Positions 58,446-64,000 of a DNA stretch of 64,000 nt are shown here, in pieces. Each line of letters begins with the position of its first letter. Position 1 is the first letter of the stretch. The notes below the pieces were generated by a model. That model was given only the letters and a program-made list of their open reading frames with translations. It was not told the DNA's origin and made no database searches. The stretch is from Clostridiales bacterium (GTDB lineage Bacteria > Bacillota > Clostridia > Christensenellales > Aristaeellaceae): NCBI GenBank assembly GCA_024684375.1, contig JAIKWZ010000018.1, positions 1 to 64,000 on the forward strand, given 5' to 3'. A program made the translations under genes and the position numbers.

Positions 58446-59218
58446 CGGAAGCCGAGGCGCTTGACAGGCTGAAAGCGTCAAAAAACTGCAAAGACATCTG
58501 CGCTTCCGCAGTCGAAAAGGCGTTCAGGTCAGCCCTGAATAAGTATGGGACTCCCGAAAAAGCGCTGGACGCTGCCAAGGAACGCCTGCATGCCCTGAGC
58601 AACGCGTTCATGAGCGAAGGCGAGGCGAAGAAGGCGCGCAAGTGCCTGAAAGCTTACCTTGAAGGCGACGCTTCCGCCCTGACCGAAGCGCTCAAATGCC
58701 ACGCTTCAACAAGGGAACGGCTGGACGCGCTGGAGGAGATTTACGGCAGGGTGTTCGCGCTCACGGGCACGGACGGGGGCGTGCTCGACCTGGCGTGCGG
58801 GCTGAACCCCATATATCTGGGGGCCCGCGGCATTGGCGGCGTTTGCGGGATAGACATAAGCGGCCGGGCGTGCGCCATAGTCAACGAGTGGGCCAAGGCG
58901 TGCGGCTGGGACATATCGGCGAAGCTTGATGACGTGAACAGCTGCGCTTTTCCGGGCACTTACCGTTTAGCGCTGTGCATGAAACTGTTGAGTGTATTGG
59001 AGACCGACGAAAAAGGCACGGCGGAAAAGCTGCTTTTTCGCGTCCCCGCCGAATTCATACTTGTAACGTTTCCCACACGCAGCCTGTCAGGGAGAGACGT
59101 TGGCATGGAAAAAACATATTCCGACCGGTTCGAAAGCCTGATCGAAGGCAAATTTGTCATACTCGACCGCTTTATCATGGCACGCGAATTGTGTTATACT
59201 ATATCCGGTAAGAGATGA
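58442..59218 (+). CDS. FmrO/Rmt-type 16S rRNA methyltransferase (G1405-N7 class), candidate aminoglycoside resistance
   Basis: This 258-residue SAM enzyme matches the FmrO/RmtB/ArmA family. A helical N-terminal domain (1-85) leads into CHASTRERLDALEEIYGRVF (86-105) and the SAM loop VLDLACGLNPIYL (114-126). CGIDIS follows at 135-140, and the C-terminus has LVTFPTRSLSGRDVGMEKTY (207-226) and ARELCYTISGKR. The HASTRER and SLxGRxxGME motifs are specific to this family, which methylates N7 of G1405 in helix 44 and blocks aminoglycosides such as gentamicin. The ATG overlaps the TGT stop. It lies in one operon with rsmH, which acts on C1402 of the same helix. Confidence 0.88.
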   Translation: MTEAEALDRLKASKNCKDICASAVEKAFRSALNKYGTPEKALDAAKERLHALSNAFMSEGEAKKARKCLKAYLEGDASALTEALKCHASTRERLDALEEIYGRVFALTGTDGGVLDLACGLNPIYLGARGIGGVCGIDISGRACAIVNEWAKACGWDISAKLDDVNSCAFPGTYRLALCMKLLSVLETDEKGTAEKLLFRVPAEFILVTFPTRSLSGRDVGMEKTYSDRFESLIEGKFVILDRFIMARELCYTISGKR

Positions 59219-60102
59219 AGGGAAACAGGGTCATGCCGAGATCGCACCGGATAAACAGGATAGGGTTTGTGCGCTTTTTGCGGGGGCTCGATTACGAAAA
59301 CCGCCGGAATAAACGTGTCAGGATAGTTTATCAGATACTCAGACTCTTCACGCTGGCGACGCTGGTATTCAGCGTCATCTTCCGCGAGTATCAAAGCGCG
59401 TTTATCTGCGCGCTGTGCCTGATCCTGTTTTTGATACCGGGTTTTATCCGCCGTGTGCTCCGAATAAGGGTCCCGGAGGTGCTGCAGATAATAATCCTGC
59501 TGTTCATATTCGCGGCGGAAATAATGGGCGAGCTGTTCCATTTTTTCACGCGGGTGCCGGGCTGGGACACCATCCTCCACACACTCACAGGCTTCCTGAT
59601 GGCGTCGGTGGGCTTTTCGCTGGTGGATCTGCTCAACTCCTCAAAGGCCAGGTTCGCGCTTTCCCCCGCGTATATGGCGCTGGTGGCGTTCTGCTTTGCC
59701 ATGACGATAGGCGTTTTGTGGGAGTTTTTTGAGTTCGGCATGGACGTGATCTTCCGCAAGGATATGCAAAATGACGAGCTGATCTCCCGCTTTACCACTA
59801 TCGGCCCCGCGCTGTCCGCTGACGGGAAGGACTTTTTCGTAACGGACGTGATCAAAACTGTCGTGGAGACCGCGAGCGGCGAGACATATATCATCGAAGA
59901 CGGCTATTATGACATCGGTCTGTACGATACCATGAAGGATATGATAGTGACCTTTGTGGGGGCGGCGGTGTTTTCCGTGATCGGGTATTTTTCACTCAGA
60001 AACCACGTGGACAATCCCTTTGCCGGCTCACTTATGCTTACGCGGGCAGAGGGTGGAATAGACGATAATACAACAACACAGGAGGATGAACATGATTCTT
60101 GA
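59215..60102 (+). CDS. YjdF/DUF2238-like membrane protein
   Basis: This 295-residue protein has about six membrane helices. The central segment WDTILHTLTGFLMASVGFSL (about 121-140) and TIGVLWEFFEFGMD (about 166-179), with buried His, Glu and Asp, resemble the DUF2238/YjdF family. An external loop with TVVETASGETYIIEDGYYD lies between helices five and six. The function is unknown. The ATG overlaps the methyltransferase stop by 4 nt, so the operon continues here. Confidence 0.7.
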   Translation: MKGNRVMPRSHRINRIGFVRFLRGLDYENRRNKRVRIVYQILRLFTLATLVFSVIFREYQSAFICALCLILFLIPGFIRRVLRIRVPEVLQIIILLFIFAAEIMGELFHFFTRVPGWDTILHTLTGFLMASVGFSLVDLLNSSKARFALSPAYMALVAFCFAMTIGVLWEFFEFGMDVIFRKDMQNDELISRFTTIGPALSADGKDFFVTDVIKTVVETASGETYIIEDGYYDIGLYDTMKDMIVTFVGAAVFSVIGYFSLRNHVDNPFAGSLMLTRAEGGIDDNTTTQEDEHDS

Positions 60103-60889
60103 TACTTTTTCTCTCAAGGGCAAGATCGCGTGGATAACCGGCGCCAGCTACGGCATCGGCATGGCGATAGCCACCGCGTTCCACGAAGCGGGCGCGACCA
60201 TAGTGTTCAACGACATCAATCAGGAGCTGGTGGACAAAGGCCTTGATTCCTATAAGGAAAAGGGCATCCCCGCCCACGGCTATGTATGCGACGTGACCAG
60301 CGAGCCTCAGGTGCAGGCGCTGGTAAAGCGCATTTCCGAAGAAGTGGGCGCTATCGACATACTTGTCAACAACGCGGGGATCATCCGCCGCATCCCGATG
60401 ACGGAGATGAGCGCCGAGGAGTTCAGAAAGGTCATTGACGTGGACCTTAATGCGCCGTTCATCTGCGCCAAGGCGGTCATTCCTCAAATGATAGAGAAGG
60501 GCCACGGCAAGATAATCAACATCTGCTCGATGATGAGCGAACTGGGCCGCGAGACCGTGAGCGCCTACGCCGCAGCCAAGGGCGGGCTCAAGATGCTAAC
60601 CCGCAACATCTGCTCCGAGTACGGCGAAAAGAACATACAGTGCAACGGCATCGGCCCCGGCTATATCGCTACCCCCCAGACTGCGCCCTTGCGCGAGCGT
60701 CAGCCCGACGGCAGCCGACATCCCTTCGACCAGTTCATAGTGGCCAAGACCCCCGCCGCCCGCTGGGGCACTACCGAGGACCTTATGGGCCCCGCCGTGT
60801 TCCTGGCCAGCGACGCCAGCAACTTCGTGAACGGCCACATCCTCTACGTTGACGGCGGCATACTGGCGTATATCGGCAAACAGCCGTAA
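60092..60889 (+). CDS. SDR oxidoreductase, gluconate 5-dehydrogenase type
   Basis: This 265-residue SDR starts at ATG 60092, with AGGAGG before it, overlapping the previous gene by 11 nt. The cofactor loop is ITGASYGIGMAIA (about 16-28). NNAG is at about 91-94, the catalytic Ser in NICSMMSEL (about 143-151), and YAAAKGG carries Tyr and Lys (about 158-164). The EYGEKNIQCNGIGPGYIATPQTAPL stretch is the fingerprint of the gluconate 5-dehydrogenase (IdnO/Ga5DH) subgroup. It would reduce 5-keto-gluconate or a related keto-sugar acid; no kinase or aldolase partner is adjacent. Confidence 0.88.
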   Translation: MILDTFSLKGKIAWITGASYGIGMAIATAFHEAGATIVFNDINQELVDKGLDSYKEKGIPAHGYVCDVTSEPQVQALVKRISEEVGAIDILVNNAGIIRRIPMTEMSAEEFRKVIDVDLNAPFICAKAVIPQMIEKGHGKIINICSMMSELGRETVSAYAAAKGGLKMLTRNICSEYGEKNIQCNGIGPGYIATPQTAPLRERQPDGSRHPFDQFIVAKTPAARWGTTEDLMGPAVFLASDASNFVNGHILYVDGGILAYIGKQP

Positions 60890-60901
60890 GGCCTGAAAGT
60901 A

Positions 60902-60925
60902 TCGGAGGAGCTTCGGCCCCTCCGA
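60902..60925 (+). terminator. Hairpin after the SDR gene
   Basis: TCGGAGG (60902-60908) pairs with CCTCCGA (60919-60925). The tail AATAACAG has no T tract, so it is probably weak. Confidence 0.5.
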
Positions 60926-60953
60926 AATAACAGTCTGATTACGGAGACAACCA

Positions 60954-61862
60954 ATGAAACGAAAGCGCAAAAAGCGGTTTTCATGGATCAAAAAAGAACT
61001 TAAGGAACTCAGATTCGTCAGCTTTCTGTTTCTGACACTGGCGGGCGCGGTGAACGCGTTCGGCGTGTCGCTGTTCCTGTTTCCCGTTAAACTGTATGAC
61101 AGCGGCATATCGGGGCTTTCAATGCTGCTGGATCAGGTCACGCCTCCCACGCTCACGCTGTCACTGTTTCTGATACTGTTGAACTTCCCGATCTTCCTGT
61201 TCGGGCTGAAAAAGCAGGGGCTCACGTTTACCGTATACTCCCTGTACACCATCGGCATTTACTCTCTGGTCTCGCACCTGATAATGCATGTGCTGCCTAT
61301 AGACGTGAACTTCGTGTCGCCGCTTGCGGGCACAGATCTGCTTTTATGCGCGGTGTTCGGCGGACTGATCTCCGGCGTGGGCAGCGGGCTGACCATACGC
61401 TTCGGCGGCGCGATAGACGGCGTGGACGTGCTGTCGGTGGTGTTCGCCAAGAAGATAGGCATCTCCATTGGCAGCTTCGTCATGTGCTTCAACGCCCTGC
61501 TATATATAGTGTGCGGTTTCGTGATCAAAAGCTGGATACTGCCGCTGTACTCCATAGTGACATATTTCGTGGGCTCGAAGACCGTGGACTTCATAGTGGA
61601 GGGCTTCGACCGTTCCGTGTGCGCGATGATAATCACCGACAAGGCGGAAAAAGTGTCCGCCGGGCTGCTTGACCGATTCAAGGCGGGCGGCACTATCGTT
61701 AACGCCACGGGCGGATATTCCAAAGAGAGCAAGCAGATAATCTATTTTATCGTCAACCATTTCCAGATCAACAACCTGAAAAACACGGTGTTCGGCATAG
61801 ACGAAAACGCGTTCATTTCCCTTCAGGACGTGTCGGATATATTCAAAAAGACGAAAGAATAA
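60954..61862 (+). CDS. YitT family membrane protein
   Basis: This 302-residue protein has five membrane helices forming the DUF161 core: LFLTLAGAVNAFGVSLFLFP (about 24-43), SGISGLSMLLDQVT, and GLISGVGSGLTIRFGGAIDG (about 138-157), the conserved Gly-rich loop. The cytosolic DUF2179 domain (about 215-300) contains GGYSKESKQIIYFIVN. YitT proteins are widespread in Firmicutes and of unknown transport function. A terminator follows. Confidence 0.92.
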   Translation: MKRKRKKRFSWIKKELKELRFVSFLFLTLAGAVNAFGVSLFLFPVKLYDSGISGLSMLLDQVTPPTLTLSLFLILLNFPIFLFGLKKQGLTFTVYSLYTIGIYSLVSHLIMHVLPIDVNFVSPLAGTDLLLCAVFGGLISGVGSGLTIRFGGAIDGVDVLSVVFAKKIGISIGSFVMCFNALLYIVCGFVIKSWILPLYSIVTYFVGSKTVDFIVEGFDRSVCAMIITDKAEKVSAGLLDRFKAGGTIVNATGGYSKESKQIIYFIVNHFQINNLKNTVFGIDENAFISLQDVSDIFKKTKE

Positions 61863-61881
61863 AGACTGCATTTCAATAGTG

Positions 61882-61926
61882 AAAAGTGCTGCGCCTCTGT
61901 GTAATACTCGTTGGTGCGGCACTTTT
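61882..61926 (+). terminator. Rho-independent terminator after the YitT gene
   Basis: AAAAGTGCTGCGCC (61882-61895) pairs with GGTGCGGCACTTTT (61913-61926) with two mismatched or wobble pairs; the stem ends in a T run. Confidence 0.8.
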
Positions 61927-61954
61927 TGTGAAATTGGAATAAGAATCATCTGTT

Positions 61955-62063
61955 TTAAAGAGTATCAATTCCAGCAGAGCGCAGATAATTATATATGTTA
62001 TCATACCAAGCTGGTATACGAGTTGCGTCTTGATTGCTGCGTTTTGGAATAATAGCGGACAAA
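61955..62063 (-). pseudogene. Possible 3' relic of a minus-strand gene
   Basis: Downstream of murG a minus frame reads IPKRSNQDATRIPAWYDNIY and ends in a stop at 61955, with a protein-like composition but no start of its own. The region is AT-richer than its neighbours and includes ATACCAAGCTGGTAT, a short palindrome. It may be the remnant of a lost gene; I recognise no family. Confidence 0.25.
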
Positions 62064-62069
62064 AAAGAA

Positions 62070-62087
62070 AGCGCGGTGTTCCGCGCT
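62070..62087 (-). terminator. Terminator of murG
   Basis: AGCGCGG/CCGCGCT (62070-62076, 62081-62087) overlaps the murG stop codon and is followed on minus by TTCTTTTTTG. Confidence 0.75.
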
Positions 62088-63150
62088 ATTTCTTTGCGTA
62101 TTTGTATATGTTCTCGATTATCTTGCCGCTGCCATCGTGTGTGGGCTCGCGCATCATGCATTCTATGAGCTCGCCGCGGTCGTGGTAGACTTCGATTATC
62201 CGGCTGAGCAGCGTTTCGGCGGTCATGTCCTTTTGCTCCAGCACTCGAGCGAAGCCCCTGCGCAGGAAGGAGAAAGCGTTAACCACCTGGTCGCCCCGTG
62301 AGGCTTCGGTGGGGTAGGGGATGAGCAGCGTTGGCTTTCTCAGCGCAAGCAGCTCGCAGATGGAGTTGGAGCCCGCGCGTGACACCACCACGTCAGCCAT
62401 GGTCAGCGCGTCGGCCATCTCCTCGTTCAGGTATTCCACCTGCACATATCCGGGCGTGCGCTCGTAAAGGTCGTCCAGGTTGCCGTTGCCGCAGATGTGC
62501 AGCACCTGGAAAATGGCCGTCAGTTCGTCCAGTATCCCCCTGGCGGCGCGGTTTATGGCCTGAGCGCCGCTGGAGCCGCCCATGACGAGCAATACGGGTT
62601 TGTCATTGGTGAAGCCGAAGGTCCTGAGCCCGCGTTCGCGGCTGCCTTTGAACAGTTCCTCGCGTATCGGAGCGCCTACGTAAACGCCCTTTTTTCCGGC
62701 ATTTTTCGCGGTCTCGGGAAAGGTCGTCAAAAGCGCCTTTGCAAAGGGCTTGCACAGCTTGTTGGCCAGGCCGCTGGTCATGTCGCTTTCGTGGATCAGC
62801 GCGGGCACGCCCTTAAGCTTCGCCGCCACGACCACGGGCAGGCCTACGTAGCCGCCCTTGGAAAACACTATGTCGGGCTTGAGTTCCTCGATTATCTTTC
62901 GGGATTCGCTTATGCCCTTTATGGTGCGGCCCACGTCGCTTATGTTCTTGGCGGACAGATATCTGCGCAGCTTGCCGGCAGGTATCGAGTGATAAGTCAC
63001 GCCCGCGACCTTGGTCATGATGTCTCTTTCCATGCCGTTTTCCGTGCCCACGTAATGTATCTCCCAGCCGTCCTGGATCAGGCGCGGAATAATGGCCAGA
63101 TGGGGAGTGACGTGCCCCGCGGTGCCGCCGCCGGTAAGGATGATCTTCAT
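62086..63150 (-). CDS. murG: UDP-GlcNAc:lipid I N-acetylglucosaminyltransferase
   Basis: MurG (354 residues) makes lipid II on the inner membrane face. G-loops are ILTGGGTAGHVTPHLA (about 3-18) and VMGGSSGAQAINR (about 186-198). The UDP-GlcNAc site is VVSRAGSNSICELLALRKP (about 252-270), followed by PYPTEASRGDQVVNA. The start at 63150 is the family start. It lies apart from the dcw cluster, as rsmH does, next to a PfkB kinase on the same strand. Confidence 0.97.
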   Translation of the reverse strand: MKIILTGGGTAGHVTPHLAIIPRLIQDGWEIHYVGTENGMERDIMTKVAGVTYHSIPAGKLRRYLSAKNISDVGRTIKGISESRKIIEELKPDIVFSKGGYVGLPVVVAAKLKGVPALIHESDMTSGLANKLCKPFAKALLTTFPETAKNAGKKGVYVGAPIREELFKGSRERGLRTFGFTNDKPVLLVMGGSSGAQAINRAARGILDELTAIFQVLHICGNGNLDDLYERTPGYVQVEYLNEEMADALTMADVVVSRAGSNSICELLALRKPTLLIPYPTEASRGDQVVNAFSFLRRGFARVLEQKDMTAETLLSRIIEVYHDRGELIECMMREPTHDGSGKIIENIYKYAKK

Positions 63151-63210
63151 CTGCTTCGCTCCGTTATCGGAAGTATGGAGCGATTATACTCCTTTTTCTT
63201 TGCCGCTGTT

Positions 63211-64000
63211 TTATGGGGCGGTAAATTGAGCTTTAATTTCGTTTTGAGATAAACGTTCAAAGGCCAGTCTCTGGCCAAGCAGCGCTGCTTCCTTGGCGCT
63301 GAGCCCCTGGGCGGCGCCTATCGCGAGCCCCGCGCACAGGCAGTCTCCCGCGCCGGTGGTCTGGCAGGCAAATGTTTTTTCGGGCGGCAGCAACCCCTCG
63401 CCGTCCTCGCCCAGGAAATACAGGCCTTCCTTTCCCAGAGAAATATACACGCGCTGTATGCCCATGCGGACGAGCGCCCGCGCGGCAGCGGAGGGGGAGC
63501 TTTCTCCCGTGAGGAAAGATGCCTCCAACAGATTGGGCTTGAACGCCCTGAGCAGGGGGAACAGGGGCTTCAGGCGCGCGCATTTGCTGACGCTCACCGT
63601 GTCGGCTATCAGCGGTACGCGGACGTTTTCGGAAACGGCCCTGAGCGCTTCTTCGGAGAGGTTCGCGTCCACAACGCAGGCGCCGCAGCGGTTTATGTCA
63701 TCCGCGGCGGCCTTTACCGCTCCGTGGCTCAGCTGTTCCACGGCGGACATGTCGTTGACCGCCAGAAGCATTTCTCCGTCCCGGGAGTGAAGGGACAGGT
63801 ACATGCCTTCACCCTCCGGGACGTTGACGGCGCGGGAAATGTCCATGCCCCGTTTAAGGCAGTCCTGCTTAAGCGCATCGCCTGCCAGTCCGCCCGGCAG
63901 GGCGGTCACAAACAGCACGCGCTGCCCTTGCTCCGTCAGCGCCGCAGCGATGTTGCGCCCCACGCCACCGGGGGAAAGGCTGATATGGCCGGGATTGCTG
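63211..64000 (-). CDS. PfkB family kinase, likely pseudouridine kinase type (5' end outside window)
   Basis: The frame is open to the right edge; before the GTG at 63963 it reads SNPGHISLSPGGVGRNIA, the conserved N-terminal substrate motif of PfkB kinases, in the form found in PsuK. The ATP/anion-hole motif is TTGAGDCLCAGLAIG near the C-terminus, with Asp as catalytic base. FKPNLLEASFLTG corresponds to the N-x2-E motif. About 40 residues are missing at the N-terminus. The SNPG form favours pseudouridine kinase over sugar kinases; the pseudouridine glycosidase gene is not in view. Confidence 0.85.
   Translation of the reverse strand, partial: SNPGHISLSPGGVGRNIAAALTEQGQRVLFVTALPGGLAGDALKQDCLKRGMDISRAVNVPEGEGMYLSLHSRDGEMLLAVNDMSAVEQLSHGAVKAAADDINRCGACVVDANLSEEALRAVSENVRVPLIADTVSVSKCARLKPLFPLLRAFKPNLLEASFLTGESSPSAAARALVRMGIQRVYISLGKEGLYFLGEDGEGLLPPEKTFACQTTGAGDCLCAGLAIGAAQGLSAKEAALLGQRLAFERLSQNEIKAQFTAP

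Noticed and set aside
1-64000. CRISPR arrays, tRNA and rRNA genes
   Set aside because: No regularly spaced repeats, cloverleaf patterns with CCA ends or conserved rRNA segments were seen while reading both strands.

Overview
The window looks like a chromosomal segment of a Gram-positive, strictly fermentative gut or rumen-type Clostridia (Firmicutes). The evidence is a lysine riboswitch over dapA-dapB-dapH (the N-acetyl route), ackA and pta, an NfeD-FloA operon, YerC-, DUF1836-, Maff2- and YitT-type genes, SPase I-type signal peptides ending in Ala-x-Ala, and frequent AUA and AGG codons in the core genes. I see no rRNA, tRNA or CRISPR array. No intact insertion sequence was recognised.

Layout. 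1-2.4 kb: the tail of a Tn1549/Tn916-like conjugation module (VirD4-type coupling protein cut by the window edge, then a Maff2 protein), which stops abruptly at GNAT fragments. 2.6-9.4 kb: ABC-F ATPase diverging from a U32-GNAT-membrane protein operon, then an MMPL exporter. 9.45-12 kb: lysine riboswitch and dap operon. 12-20 kb: short-chain dehydrogenase, yerC-paaK-ACT operon, DUF1836 regulator, a secreted Cys-rich protein, Dabb, the NfeD-FloA-small protein operon and two tiny membrane proteins. 20-25.4 kb: polysaccharide genes (WbsX/GH99-like, radical SAM/SPASM, GT4, polyprenyl sugar phosphotransferase), with a duplicated gene junction that records an insertion. 25.6-29.7 kb: ackA, pta, gtrA-like, prs.

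30.4-41.3 kb is the most interesting block: a Gram-positive Pel-like exopolysaccharide island in tight translational coupling. Its order is PelD-like (degenerate SDR + 4 TM + GAF + degenerate GGDEF with an intact RxxD c-di-GMP site), PelE-like, DUF2194/PelA-like deacetylase, PelF-like GT4, PelG-like flippase interrupted by one in-frame TAG, a CotH-kinase lipoprotein, a VTC-domain protein and a DUF4956 membrane protein. It is flanked by AT-richer, gene-free DNA carrying relics and a 17/18-bp direct repeat. The inferred system is c-di-GMP-gated synthesis and deacetylation of a Pel-type polymer, coupled to a protein-kinase/polyphosphate-like module of unknown role.

41.9-45 kb: a minus-strand operon for D-amino-acid peptides (S58 aminopeptidase, class IV aminotransferase, small protein, DppA-type M55 peptidase). 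45-49 kb: LplB/YtcP-type sugar ABC permeases and binding protein behind a structured leader. 49-60 kb: AAA ATPase, divergent metallophosphoesterase, radA, HAD phosphatase, M50 protease, scpA, GNAT, aldose epimerase, rsmH, a divergent TGT and an FmrO/Rmt-type 16S rRNA methyltransferase. The last is a candidate intrinsic aminoglycoside-resistance gene lying two genes from rsmH. 60-64 kb: SDR, YitT, murG and a PfkB kinase cut by the right edge.
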